Position numbers and translations under genes: made by a program. Shown here piece after piece: positions 10,112 to 18,829 of a stretch of 64,000 nucleotides of DNA. Origin of the DNA: Aquibium sp. ELW1220 (GTDB lineage: Bacteria > Pseudomonadota > Alphaproteobacteria > Rhizobiales > Rhizobiaceae). Position 1 is the first letter of the stretch, and each line of letters opens with the position of its first letter. Under the pieces are notes generated by a model. It made no database searches. It worked only from the letters and a program-made list of their open reading frames with translations, and was not told where the DNA came from. Location: positions 86,915-150,914 of the forward strand of contig NZ_JAOAOQ010000012.1 in assembly GCF_030398385.1 (NCBI RefSeq), in the 5' to 3' direction.

Positions 10112-10923
10112 CGAGCCTCCAATCGGAAGGACGGGGCCCGTTTTTCGGTGAAGGCGGTCATGCCCTCCCGCCATTCGGGTCCGGCTGCTGCAACCGCGAC
10201 GGCGTCGAGCGCGATCCTGTCGGCTTCCTCCGCCGTCGCGGTTTCGCAGCGGTACAGCGCGCGTTTCGTCTCCGCAACGGAAATCGGGCTGCAGAGCAGG
10301 AAGCGCCGGGCGAAGGCGAGCGCCGCTTCCGTAAGCTCGGCCTGCGGATGCACGGCCGCGACGAGGCCGATGCCGAGTGCTGCGTCCGCCGTCCAGGGCT
10401 CGCCGGGTAGGGCGAATTCCAGCGCCTTCGCGCGGCCGACGAGCCGCGAGAGGAGCTGGACGCCGCCCCCGCCGGGGACGGCGCCGAGGCGGGTCTCGGT
10501 CAGCCCGATCCGCGCCTCGCCCGACATCAGCCGGAAATCGCAGGCGAGCGCCAGTTCGCAGCCGCCGCCGAGCGCGTGGCCGCCGATCGCGGCCACCGTG
10601 ACGAAGGGGCCGTTGCGCAGCCGCGCGAAGACCGCAAGGATGCGCTGCACGTAGTCGCGGATACCGCGCGGGTCGGCGTAGAGCGGCGAGGCGGGGTCGG
10701 TGAAGTAGCGGATATGGGCGCCGCCGCAGAAGGTGCGGCCGGAGCCGGTGACGATCAGGGCGCGCGCGCCCGCCGCCTCGACCTCGCCCAGCAGGGCCTC
10801 GAGCGCGGCCAGCAACTCGGTCGTGAGGGTGTTGTGCGTCTCGCCGCGGGCGAGCGTGATGCGGGCGATGCCGCCTGCCGGCCAGTCGATCGTCGCGGGC
10901 GGGTTCATCTCGGTCGAGGTCAT
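10108..10923 (-). CDS. Enoyl-CoA hydratase/isomerase (crotonase family)
   Basis: Crotonase-fold enzyme of 271 residues. The first oxyanion-hole segment is VTGSGRTFCGGAHI and the second GGHALGGGCELALACDFRL. Both catalytic acidic positions are Glu, one in CELAL and the other in GLTETRLGAVPGGGG, so hydratase activity is plausible. I choose ATG 10923 because GGAG lies 5-9 nt upstream; an in-frame ATG at 10977 would add 18 atypical residues and has no ribosome site. First gene of the operon hydratase-TetR-ligase, it would act on the enoyl-CoA formed after activation of the imported acid. Confidence 0.92.
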   Translation of the reverse strand: MTSTEMNPPATIDWPAGGIARITLARGETHNTLTTELLAALEALLGEVEAAGARALIVTGSGRTFCGGAHIRYFTDPASPLYADPRGIRDYVQRILAVFARLRNGPFVTVAAIGGHALGGGCELALACDFRLMSGEARIGLTETRLGAVPGGGGVQLLSRLVGRAKALEFALPGEPWTADAALGIGLVAAVHPQAELTEAALAFARRFLLCSPISVAETKRALYRCETATAEEADRIALDAVAVAAAGPEWREGMTAFTEKRAPSFRLEAR

Positions 10924-10956
10924 TCTCAGCTCCGCGGGAAGCCATCGGATTCCGGG

Positions 10957-11165
10957 TTGACAAACCGATGGCTTCACCCGTTAATGAACACAATTCATCA
11001 TCTTGCAGCAATAGGCAAGAGGTGGAATGAAAGCGCGATCGAGCGTCCTGGGAGGGGCAATGTCGGACAAGTCAATCGTTTCCAGCGGTCGCCCATCCTG
11101 CGGTGTCGATGATCGCCTGAGCGCCCGTCAGCCATTTCCGTCGGTTTAGATAAACAGAATTCATT
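10957..11165. promoter_or_regulatory. Divergent promoter region with candidate TetR operators
   Basis: Between the hydratase and the ABC operon, a plus-strand TTGACA (10957-10962) is followed after 17 bp by GTTAAT (10980-10985), a plausible sigma-70 promoter. A dyad ATGAA-CACAA-TTCAT at 10984-10998 overlaps that -10 box. A related half-site GAATTCATT stands at 11157-11165, close to the first ABC gene. The placement suits repression of both divergent operons by the TetR protein, but no binding is shown. Confidence 0.5.
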
Positions 11166-11184
11166 ACGAGGCGGCGGCAGGGCG

Positions 11185-11973
11185 ATGCTCGCTTTGAACA
11201 ACATCCAGATTCTCTACGACCGCGCCATCGAAGCGGTGCGCGACGTGTCGCTCGAGGTGCCGCAGGGCGCCATCGTGGCGCTGCTCGGCTCGAACGGGGC
11301 GGGCAAGTCGACGATCCTGAAGGCGATCTCGGGCGTGCTCTACCAGGAGGACGGCGAGATCATGAGCGGCTCGATCCTGCTCGAGGGCGAGCGGATCTCG
11401 GGGGCCGCACCGCGCGACATCGTCCGCAGGGGCCTGCTGCAGGTGCCGGAGGGCAGGGCGCTGTTTTCCACGCTGACGGTGGAGGAGAACCTCGTCATGG
11501 GCGGCTTCACGCGCAGCCGTTCCGAGACCGCGGCTGGGCTGGAGACGGTCTACGGCCTGTTCCCGCGCATCAAGGAGCGGCGGACGCAGATTTCGGGCTA
11601 TCTGTCGGGCGGCGAGCAGCAGATGGTGGCCGTCGGCCGCGCGCTGATGGGCCGGCCGCGGCTCCTGATGCTGGACGAGCCCTCGCTCGGGCTCGCGCCG
11701 CAGATCGTCGAGACGATCTTCGAGGCGATCGTCAAGCTCAATGCCGAGAGCGCCATGACGGTGCTGCTGGTGGAGCAGAACGCGCAGCTGGCGCTGCAGA
11801 CGGCCTCCTACGGCTACATCATCGAGAACGGCCGCATCGTGCTCGACGGGCCGGCCGAGACGCTGCGCTCGAACCAAGACGTGCAGGAGTTCTACCTCGG
11901 CTTCTCCGGCGGCGAGCGCAGGAGCATGCGCGACGTCAAGCACTACAAGCGTCGCAAGAGGTGGCTGTCGTGA
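11185..11973 (+). CDS. Branched-chain-type ABC transporter ATP-binding protein (LivF-like)
   Basis: ATPase of 262 residues that powers a HAAT-family importer on the cytoplasmic face of the membrane. Walker A is GSNGAGKST (about residues 37-45), followed by the LivF-type QVPEGRALFSTLTVEENL, the signature LSGGEQQ and Walker B LLMLDEPSLGLAP, with the switch His replaced by Gln in LLVEQN, as is usual for LivF. The last 20 residues are basic (SMRDVKHYKRRKRWLS), a longer tail than in amino-acid LivF. First gene of an operon with LivG-, acyl-CoA-synthetase, LivH-, LivM- and receptor-like genes. The embedded synthetase suggests the solute is an organic acid rather than an amino acid. Confidence 0.93.
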   Translation: MLALNNIQILYDRAIEAVRDVSLEVPQGAIVALLGSNGAGKSTILKAISGVLYQEDGEIMSGSILLEGERISGAAPRDIVRRGLLQVPEGRALFSTLTVEENLVMGGFTRSRSETAAGLETVYGLFPRIKERRTQISGYLSGGEQQMVAVGRALMGRPRLLMLDEPSLGLAPQIVETIFEAIVKLNAESAMTVLLVEQNAQLALQTASYGYIIENGRIVLDGPAETLRSNQDVQEFYLGFSGGERRSMRDVKHYKRRKRWLS

Positions 11974-12746
11974 CCGCCTTCCTCGAACTCCATGGCGTCG
12001 TCAAGCGCTTCGGGGGGCTGGTGGCGGTGAACGACGTCAGCCTCTCCGTCGAGCAGGGCCAGATCTACAGCCTGATCGGCCCGAACGGTGCGGGCAAGAC
12101 GACGCTGTTCAACCTGATCAGCGCCGTCTTCCGGCCGACGGAGGGCCGCATCCTGTTTCAGGGGCAGGACCTGACGCGGCTTCCCACCCATGCGCTGGCG
12201 CGGCTCGGCATCGCGCGGACGTTCCAGAACCTCGCGGTCTTCAAGCACGAGACCGTGGTGAACAATCTGCTGGTAGGGATGCATTCGCACCTGCGCTCCG
12301 GTCCCGTCGCGGCCGCCCTGTTCTGGGGCCGCACGCGGCGCGAGGAGATCGCGGCGCGCGAGCGCGTCGAGGAGATCATCGACTTCCTGGAGATCGAGGA
12401 CATCCGCGACCACCCGGTCGGGACCCTGTCCTACGGCCAGCAGAAGCGGGTCGAGCTCGGCCGGGCGCTGGCGATCTCGCCGAAGCTGCTGCTGATCGAC
12501 GAGATGGTGTCGGGCATGAACCAGGAGGAGCGGGAGGACATCGCCCGCTTCATCCTCGACCTGAAGGACGAACTGGGGATGACGGTGTTCATGGTGGAGC
12601 ACGACATGGGCATCGTCATGGACATCTCCGACCACGTCTGCGTCATGAATTACGGGCGCAAGATCGCCGAGGGGACGCCTGCCGAGGTGGCGGCGAACCA
12701 GGCCGTGATCGACGCCTATCTCGGCAGCAGCCGGAGCGCGGCATGA
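11970..12746 (+). CDS. Branched-chain-type ABC transporter ATP-binding protein (LivG-like)
   Basis: Second ATPase of the importer, 258 residues. Walker A GPNGAGKTT, the LivG hallmark GIARTFQNLAVF, the signature LSYGQQKRVELGRAL, Walker B LLLIDEMVSGMN and the switch His in FMVEHDMG. The signature is SYGQQ rather than SGGQQ, and Walker B carries DEMVSG, a variation common in paralogues that serve aromatic or fatty acids. I place the start at GTG 11970, which overlaps the previous TGA (GTGA) and has AAGAGG 10-15 nt upstream; GTG 11961 is an alternative. Confidence 0.92.
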   Translation: MTAFLELHGVVKRFGGLVAVNDVSLSVEQGQIYSLIGPNGAGKTTLFNLISAVFRPTEGRILFQGQDLTRLPTHALARLGIARTFQNLAVFKHETVVNNLLVGMHSHLRSGPVAAALFWGRTRREEIAARERVEEIIDFLEIEDIRDHPVGTLSYGQQKRVELGRALAISPKLLLIDEMVSGMNQEEREDIARFILDLKDELGMTVFMVEHDMGIVMDISDHVCVMNYGRKIAEGTPAEVAANQAVIDAYLGSSRSAA

Positions 12747-14587
12747 GCGGCGCGATCGATCCGGGCGCCATGACGATGCCGCAGGTGCTGAAGCGGCACG
12801 CCGCCACGCAAGGCGCGGCGCTGGCGCTGCGCGAGAAGCAGAAGGGGCTGTGGCGGCGCACCAGCTGGCGCGACTATTTCGAGACCGCGCGGCTTGCCGC
12901 CATCGGCTTCTGCGCGCTGGGCTTCCGGCCCGGCGACCGGGTGGCGGTCGCGGGCGACGACAGCCCGGAATGGCTGTTTTCCGACCTCGGCGCGCAGATG
13001 GCCGGCGGCGCCTGCCTCGGCATCTATCCGACCAATCCCTGGCCGGAGCTGCAGTATATCGTGCGCCATTCGCGGTCGCGGATCGTCGTCTGCGGCGACC
13101 AGGAGCAGACCGACAAGGTGCTGGAGGCGCGGCGCCAGGACGGCGGGCTGCCCGACCTGGAGCACATCGTCTGCGTCGACATGAAGGGCATGCGGCAGTA
13201 CCGCGAGCCGGGGCTGATCTCGTTCGACGACCTGGTGGCGCTCGGACGCGAGCGGGAGGCCGAGCTCGGCCCGATCGTCGATGCACGGATCGACGGCGGC
13301 AGTCCCGACGACGTCGCCATCGTGGTCTACACGTCCGGCACCACGGGCATGCCCAAGGGCGCGATGCTCAGCCACCGCAACATGCTCTATTCGGCGGCCG
13401 AGGTGGCGCGCATCCACGGGCTGACGCGCGAGAGCTATTCGGTGCTGTGCTACCTGCCGCTCTGCCACGTGGCCGAGCGCAGCTTCTCGACGGTGCTGCA
13501 GCTGGTGACGGGCTGCACGGTCTCCTTCGCCGAGTCGGTCGACACGGTGGTGGTCAACCTGCGCGAGATCGCGCCGAGGGGCTTTCTCGGCGTGCCGCGC
13601 ATCTGGGAGAAGATGCAGCAGAGCGTCGCCTACCGCGTCAAGGACACGACGCCGTTGCAGCGCCGGGTCTACGAGGCCTGCATGGCGCGCGGGCGGCCGA
13701 TCGCCGAGCGGCGGCTGGCCAATGGCGGGGCCTTCGCCAGCCTGTCCGACCGGCTGAGCTTCGCGCTGCTGTCGCTCGTCTGCTTCCGCAGCCTGCGCAA
13801 CTTCCTCGGCCTGAACCGGGTTCGCGCCGGCTTCTGCGGCGGGGCGACGGTCTCGCCCGAGGTGCTCCTGTTCTTCTGGATCCTCGGCGTGCCGGTCTAC
13901 CAGATCTACGGCATGACGGAGAGCGCGGGCGTCTCGCACAGCCAGCGGCGCGGCGCCACGACGCTCGGGCGCTCGGGACCGCTGATCGACGGGCTCGACC
14001 AGACGACGGCGCCGGACGGCGAACTGCTGCTGCGCGGCCCGAGCGTCTTCAAGGGCTATCTCTTCGACGACGAGGCGACGAAGCGCGCCTTTTCCGACGG
14101 CTGGCTGCACACCGGCGACATCGTCGAGGTGGAGGCGAGCGGCGAGGCGCATGTGCTCGACCGCAAGAAGGACATCCTGATCACGTCGGGCGGCAAGAAC
14201 ATCACGCCCTCGCTGATCGAGAACGCGCTGAAGGACTCTCCCTACATCCGCGAGGCGATCCTGCTCGGCGACGGCCGAAACTTCCTCGCCGCGCTGATCC
14301 AGATCGACCTCGAGACGACGGGCAAATGGGCGCAGGAACAGAACATCCAGTACACCACGTACCGGACGCTGGCCCAGAACGAGAAGGTGGTGGAGCTGAT
14401 CGGCGCCGAGGTGAAGCGCGTCAACGACCGCTTCGCCCGCGTCGAGAACGTCCGCAAGTTCCTGATCCTGGCCAAGGAGCTCGACCATGACGACGGCGAG
14501 CTGACCGCCACGATGAAGGTGCGCCGACGGATCATCGAGGAGAAGTTCAAGACCGAGATCCGGTCGATCTACGGGGATGCCGCCTGA
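12743..14587 (+). CDS. AMP-dependent synthetase/ligase (long-chain acyl-CoA synthetase type)
   Basis: Adenylate-forming enzyme of 614 residues, the FadD15-like long form. Motifs: VVYTSGTTGMPKGAMLSHRN, CYLPLCHVAERS, YQIYGMTESAGVSH, SDGWLHTGDIVE, DRKKDILITSGGKNITPSLIEN and a C-terminal LTATMKVRRR with the catalytic Lys. It lies between ATPase and permease genes, overlapping the upstream stop by 4 bp (ATGA) and the next start by 1 bp (TGATG), so it is an integral part of the transport operon. Such synthetases inside HAAT operons occur in loci for aromatic or terpenoid acids and probably trap the imported acid as its CoA ester (vectorial acylation is inference). Confidence 0.93.
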   Translation: MSGAIDPGAMTMPQVLKRHAATQGAALALREKQKGLWRRTSWRDYFETARLAAIGFCALGFRPGDRVAVAGDDSPEWLFSDLGAQMAGGACLGIYPTNPWPELQYIVRHSRSRIVVCGDQEQTDKVLEARRQDGGLPDLEHIVCVDMKGMRQYREPGLISFDDLVALGREREAELGPIVDARIDGGSPDDVAIVVYTSGTTGMPKGAMLSHRNMLYSAAEVARIHGLTRESYSVLCYLPLCHVAERSFSTVLQLVTGCTVSFAESVDTVVVNLREIAPRGFLGVPRIWEKMQQSVAYRVKDTTPLQRRVYEACMARGRPIAERRLANGGAFASLSDRLSFALLSLVCFRSLRNFLGLNRVRAGFCGGATVSPEVLLFFWILGVPVYQIYGMTESAGVSHSQRRGATTLGRSGPLIDGLDQTTAPDGELLLRGPSVFKGYLFDDEATKRAFSDGWLHTGDIVEVEASGEAHVLDRKKDILITSGGKNITPSLIENALKDSPYIREAILLGDGRNFLAALIQIDLETTGKWAQEQNIQYTTYRTLAQNEKVVELIGAEVKRVNDRFARVENVRKFLILAKELDHDDGELTATMKVRRRIIEEKFKTEIRSIYGDAA

Positions 14588-15459
14588 TGGATTTCCTGCT
14601 CCTCCTCCTCGCCAGCGGTCTGGTCTCGGGTGCAGCCTACGGGCTGATCGCCATGGGCTTCGCGCTGATCTTCAAGTCGACCGGCGTGGTGAACTTCGCC
14701 CAGGGCGAACTGGTGATGCTGACGGCCTACATCTCGTTCACGCTCTACTCGACCTTCGACCTGTCCTTCTTCCCGCTGATGCTGGTCACCATCCCCATCT
14801 CGATGGCGATCGGGCTTGCGCTCGAGCGGCTGTTCATCCGGCCGATGCTGGGCGAGCCTATCTTCGCCATCGTGATGGTGACGGTGGGCCTGGCGGTCGT
14901 GCTACGCGGCATCACCATCATGATCTGGGGGCCGGATCCGTTCAACTTCAACGCCGGCATCCCGACGGAGGTCGTCGAACTGGGCGGCGTGCCGTTCTAT
15001 CCCGCGCAGCTCTACCTGATCGGCGCGCTGGCGGTGCTGACGGCGGCGGGCTGGGCCTTCCTGCGCTTCTCGCGCATGGGCATCGCCATGCGGGCCGTGG
15101 CGGCCAACGAGACGGCGGCGCTGCTCGTCGGCATCAGCGTCAGCCGCATCCACGCCATCGCCTGGATGCTGTCGGCGGCGATCGCCTCGATCGCAGGGGT
15201 GCTGTTCGCGGCCAATTTCAAGCTGGCGCCGGACCTCTGGTTCCAGGGGCTGCGGTCCTTCCCGGCCGTCATCCTGGGCGGCATGGATTCGGTCATCGGC
15301 TCGGCGGTGGCCGGCCTCGTCATCGGCGTGATCGAGAACCTCTTCCAGGGATATGTCGGGCAGGGGCTGCGCGAGATCTCCGGCTTCATCGTCATCGTCA
15401 TCGTGCTGATGGTCCGCCCCTTCGGACTGTTCGGCTCCAGGGACATCGAGCGGGTCTGA
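14587..15459 (+). CDS. Branched-chain-type ABC transporter permease (LivH-like)
   Basis: Inner-membrane permease of 290 residues with about eight hydrophobic segments, starting MDFLLLLLASGLVSGAAYGLIAMGFALIFKSTGVVNFAQGEL, the standard LivH opening with the conserved NFAQGE. The cytoplasmic coupling region includes RAVAANETAALLVGISVSRI, matching the LivH EAA-like loop. The ATG overlaps the synthetase stop by one base. It forms the pore with the LivM-like protein that follows. Confidence 0.94.
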   Translation: MDFLLLLLASGLVSGAAYGLIAMGFALIFKSTGVVNFAQGELVMLTAYISFTLYSTFDLSFFPLMLVTIPISMAIGLALERLFIRPMLGEPIFAIVMVTVGLAVVLRGITIMIWGPDPFNFNAGIPTEVVELGGVPFYPAQLYLIGALAVLTAAGWAFLRFSRMGIAMRAVAANETAALLVGISVSRIHAIAWMLSAAIASIAGVLFAANFKLAPDLWFQGLRSFPAVILGGMDSVIGSAVAGLVIGVIENLFQGYVGQGLREISGFIVIVIVLMVRPFGLFGSRDIERV

Positions 15460-16505
15460 TGCGCACAGGTCACTTCAAGGAACGCACCGCCCAGCTCGTC
15501 GCGCTCAGCGACAGCAAGGTGGTGTGGTCGTTCGCCGGGCTCCTGCTCGCGCTCGTGCTCGCCGCGCCGTTCCTGATCGGCAACTACCAGGTCACGCTGC
15601 TCGTCTCGGCGATGATCGCGATCGTCGGCGCCGTCGGGCTCAACATGCTGACGGGCACGACCGGCCTGATCTCGCTCGGGCAAGCCGGATTTCTTGCCGT
15701 CGGGGCCTACACCAACGCGATCCTGATGATGGACCATGGCTGGCCGGTGTGGCTGTCGCTGCCGGCGGCGGGCGTTGTGTCGGCGCTCGTCAGCCTTCTG
15801 GTCGGCGTGCCGTCGCTCAGGCTCAAGGGGCTCTACCTCGCCATCACCACGCTCGCCTTCGCCTTCATCATCAACCATGTGATCCTCTATGCGGAATGGC
15901 TGACGCACGGGCCGAACGGCATCTTCGTGTCGGGCGCCAAGGTGATGGGCGTCGACCTGCAGCGCGGCAAGGCGCTCTACTACCTGACCTTCGGCATCAC
16001 GGTCCTGGTGGTGTTCGCGGCGCTCAACATCCAGCGGTCGCGGGTCGGCCGGGCCTGGATGGCGATCCGCGACCACGACATCGCGGCGCGCGTGATGGGC
16101 GTCGACCTCCTGCGCTACAAGCTCTACGCCTTCATGGTCAGCTCCTTCATCGTCGGCATCGCGGGCGCGCTGATCTCGCTGCAGATCCGCTTCGTCAACA
16201 TCGACGTCTTCGCGCTGATCCTGTCGATCGAGGCGCTGGCGATCATCATCCTGGGCGGGCTCGGTTCGATCGCGGGCGCCATCCTCGGCGCGATCTTCCT
16301 GTCGCTGCTGCCGGAAGCGATCCGGCTCTTCTTCGACGCCTTCGCCGACACGAATTCGAGCTTCTACACGACCTACGTCTACGAGATCCGCGGCATCACC
16401 TACGGCATCGTCATCATCGCCTTCCTGCGGCTGAAGCCGGAGGGGCTGATCGGGCTGTGGCGCGACGTCAGGAAATACTGGAGCAACTGGCCGCTCGCCT
16501 ACTAG
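15459..16505 (+). CDS. Branched-chain-type ABC transporter permease (LivM-like)
   Basis: Permease of 348 residues. After a hydrophilic start (MRTGHFKERTAQLVALSD) come about nine membrane segments. The LivM hallmark GLNMLTGTTGLISLGQAGFLAVGAYTNA is followed by PSLRLKGLYLAITTLAF and the loop AIRDHDIAARVMGVDLLRYK. Start ATG 15459 overlaps the LivH TGA by one base, and the longer open frame upstream only reads LivH out of frame. Partner of the LivH-like permease. Confidence 0.94.
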   Translation: MRTGHFKERTAQLVALSDSKVVWSFAGLLLALVLAAPFLIGNYQVTLLVSAMIAIVGAVGLNMLTGTTGLISLGQAGFLAVGAYTNAILMMDHGWPVWLSLPAAGVVSALVSLLVGVPSLRLKGLYLAITTLAFAFIINHVILYAEWLTHGPNGIFVSGAKVMGVDLQRGKALYYLTFGITVLVVFAALNIQRSRVGRAWMAIRDHDIAARVMGVDLLRYKLYAFMVSSFIVGIAGALISLQIRFVNIDVFALILSIEALAIIILGGLGSIAGAILGAIFLSLLPEAIRLFFDAFADTNSSFYTTYVYEIRGITYGIVIIAFLRLKPEGLIGLWRDVRKYWSNWPLAY

Positions 16506-16546
16506 CCGCGGAAACGGCGGGCGAGCAAAACAACGTGGAGGAAACA

Positions 16547-17716
16547 ATGAAGAACGGACTGCTCGCGCTCAGCGCATTCCTGCTTGCCTCGACCGCCGCC
16601 TATGCCGCCGATCCCGGCGTCTCGGACACCGAGATCAAGATCGGCGACGTCAACATCATGACCGGACCCGCGTCCTTCATAGGCCGCGCCGTCTCGGTCG
16701 GATCGAAGATCGCGGCCGCCGAGATCAACGAGGCCGGCGGCGTCAACGGCCGCAAGATCACCATCATCACCGAGGACGACGGCTATGTGCCGGCGCGTTC
16801 GTTCCAGGCACTGACCAAGCTCATCGAGGTCGACGAGATCTTCGCCCTCAACGGCACCTCGGGCACGGCCAACGTGCTCGCCATGATGCCGCTGATCGAG
16901 GAGAACAACCTGCCGACCGTGGTGACGACGGCGCCGAACGAACTCGTCTACAATCCGGTGCGTCCCTCGGTCTTCACCGTCGGCGCCAGCTACTCGGACG
17001 CCTTCTACGCGCAGCTGAAATACATCCACGAGAACAGCGAGCCCGCGAACGCGGTCTACGGGCTGATCCGGCAGGACGACGATTTCGGCGGCGCCGTGGA
17101 GGCCGGCTACGACCGCGCCGTCAAGGAGTTCGGGGTCAAGGACGGGCTGCGCATCCGCTTCAAGAAGGGCACCGCCAATTTTGCCGCCGAGGTGGCGCAG
17201 ATGAAGCAGGCGGGCGTCAACGTGCTGGCCAATGGCGGCATCATCGCCGGCGCGGCCAACATCCTCGGCGAAGCGCGCAAGCTGTCGATGGACCTGCAGG
17301 TCGCCTCGGTGTGGAGCGAGGACATGCCGCCCTCGGTCAATCTCTCGGCGCCGGCCGGCTACGACTACCTCGTCGCCGACTACGTGGCGCTGAGCGGCCC
17401 GGCGATCGACGCCTTCCTCGAGAAGGCCAAGAAATATGCCAGCGACGAGGAAGTGGGCGCGATCAACCGCTACACCTACGTCACCTATGTCGGCCTGAAG
17501 GCGCTGGCCGAGGCGATGGGCCAGTGCGGCCAGGAGCTTACCCGCGCCTGCACGGTGGAGAAGCTGCGCGGCCTGAAGGACTTCGACACCCAGGGCATCA
17601 GCGCGCCGCTGAGCTTCGACAATCCCGAGCAGCTCTCGGGCAAGGCGGTCGCGGTCTACCAGCTGAATGCGGCCGAGAAGACCTTCAAGGCACTGACCGA
17701 CTTCGCCGATTATTGA
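16547..17716 (+). CDS. ABC transporter substrate-binding protein (branched-chain amino acid/organic acid type)
   Basis: Periplasmic receptor of 389 residues with a Sec signal peptide MKNGLLALSAFLLASTAAYA cut before ADPG. The mature protein is a type I periplasmic binding fold (Peripla_BP_6): IKIGDVNIMTGPASFIGRA at the start and FKKGTANFAAEVAQMKQAG in the second lobe. A strong GGAGG lies 6-10 nt before ATG 16547. Two Cys in the pair GQCGQELTRACTV near the C-terminus could form a disulfide. It delivers the solute to the LivH/M-like pore. Ligand unknown; neighbours suggest a carboxylate. Confidence 0.93.
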   Translation: MKNGLLALSAFLLASTAAYAADPGVSDTEIKIGDVNIMTGPASFIGRAVSVGSKIAAAEINEAGGVNGRKITIITEDDGYVPARSFQALTKLIEVDEIFALNGTSGTANVLAMMPLIEENNLPTVVTTAPNELVYNPVRPSVFTVGASYSDAFYAQLKYIHENSEPANAVYGLIRQDDDFGGAVEAGYDRAVKEFGVKDGLRIRFKKGTANFAAEVAQMKQAGVNVLANGGIIAGAANILGEARKLSMDLQVASVWSEDMPPSVNLSAPAGYDYLVADYVALSGPAIDAFLEKAKKYASDEEVGAINRYTYVTYVGLKALAEAMGQCGQELTRACTVEKLRGLKDFDTQGISAPLSFDNPEQLSGKAVAVYQLNAAEKTFKALTDFADY

Positions 17717-17725
17717 GACAGCCGC

Positions 17726-17754
17726 GCGGACCCGCCGCTCGGCGGCGGGTCCGC
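17726..17754 (+). terminator. Strong hairpin after the receptor gene
   Basis: GCGGACCCGCCG-CTCGG-CGGCGGGTCCGC followed by CCTTTCC. The 12-bp GC stem could end or attenuate transcription, or protect the receptor mRNA 3' end, leaving lower expression of the following flavoprotein. The U-tract is weak. Confidence 0.6.
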
Positions 17755-17773
17755 CCTTTCCATCGGAGACCTC

Positions 17774-18709
17774 ATGGCCATTCCCGCCGCGTGGCGCGGG
17801 CGCCTGCGCCTGCCGGTGCTGTCTGCGCCGATGTTCCTGATCTCCGGCCCCGACCTCGTGGTCGGCGCCTGCAATGCGGGCGTGGTGGGGTGCTTCCCGG
17901 CGCTCAACCAGCGCAGCAGCGAGGGCTATGGCGACTGGCTCGACGAGATTCTGGCGCGGCTTGCCGCGGACGCTGCCCCCTTCGGCGTCAATCTCGTGGT
18001 CCACCGCAGCAATCCGCGGCTCGAGGCCGATCTCGCCATCACCGTCGAGAAGAAGGTGCCGCTGGTGATCACCTCGCTCGGGCTCAGCCGCGACCTGATC
18101 GAGGCGGTGCATGGCTATGGCGGGCTGGTCTTCCACGACGTGACCAACCTGAAGTTTGCCGAGAAGGCAGCCGCTGCCGGGGTCGACGGGCTGATCGCGG
18201 TCGCGTCGGGTGCCGGCGGTCACGGCGGATCGCTCAATCCCTTCGCCGCCGTGCATGAGATCCGCCGGATCTTCGACGGGACACTGCTGGTCGCCGGCGG
18301 GATTTCGACGGGCCGGCACGTCGCCGCCGCGACCATGATGGGCGCGGACATGGCCTATATGGGGACGCGCTTCATGGCGACGGCCGAGAGCCTGGCGGTT
18401 CCGCGCCAGCGCGCGATGCTGCTCGAGGCCAGGGCGGCGGACATCGTGCTGACGCCGGCGGTCAGCGGCATCCCCGGCAATTTCCTGCGGGCGAGCCTCG
18501 CGGCGGCCGGGCGCGATCCGGACGACCTGACGCCGCCCGACAAGCTGAACTTCGGGACCACCGATGCCAGGGCCTGGCGCGACCTCTGGGCGGCGGGCCA
18601 GGGCGTCGGCGCGATCGACGACATGCCGCCGGTGGCCGCGCTCGTCGAGACGCTGCACCGCGACTATGTCGCCGCTTTCGCGAGCGCGGAGGTCTCCCGG
18701 TTCCGCTGA
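17774..18709 (+). CDS. Nitronate monooxygenase-like FMN protein
   Basis: TIM-barrel flavoprotein of 311 residues in the nitronate monooxygenase/2-nitropropane dioxygenase family. The opening MAIPAAWRGRLRLPVLSAPM, the catalytic-His segment VASGAGGHGG and the FMN phosphate-binding AGGISTGRHVAAATMMGADMAYMGTRF are all present. GGAG stands 5-8 nt upstream. It follows the receptor gene by 57 bp across a hairpin. Relatives in acyl-CoA loci sometimes act as enoyl reductases or unknown flavin oxidases, so a role on the degraded acid is as likely as nitronate detoxification. I would not assign a substrate. Confidence 0.9.
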   Translation: MAIPAAWRGRLRLPVLSAPMFLISGPDLVVGACNAGVVGCFPALNQRSSEGYGDWLDEILARLAADAAPFGVNLVVHRSNPRLEADLAITVEKKVPLVITSLGLSRDLIEAVHGYGGLVFHDVTNLKFAEKAAAAGVDGLIAVASGAGGHGGSLNPFAAVHEIRRIFDGTLLVAGGISTGRHVAAATMMGADMAYMGTRFMATAESLAVPRQRAMLLEARAADIVLTPAVSGIPGNFLRASLAAAGRDPDDLTPPDKLNFGTTDARAWRDLWAAGQGVGAIDDMPPVAALVETLHRDYVAAFASAEVSRFR

Positions 18710-18829
18710 CCCCCCGGCAAACCGGCGCTCCAGGTATTCACGAGCCGGCGCCGAGGTATTTCGACTATTCATTCGACTGATGCTTCACCGGGCGGCTAGT
18801 GTGCGGCCCGCAGTGGAGGAGCATGCGGG

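Noticed and set aside
12716..14488. Very long open frame on the minus strand opposite the acyl-CoA synthetase, and similar long frames opposite most other genes
   Set aside because: Codon bias in high-GC DNA leaves antisense frames open. The residues are Arg/His/Asp-rich with no motifs, while the plus strand encodes a recognisable enzyme.
15524..17716. A single fused protein of permease remnant and substrate receptor
   Set aside because: The long frame merely runs through the LivM gene out of frame. The receptor has its own ribosome site and signal peptide at 16547.
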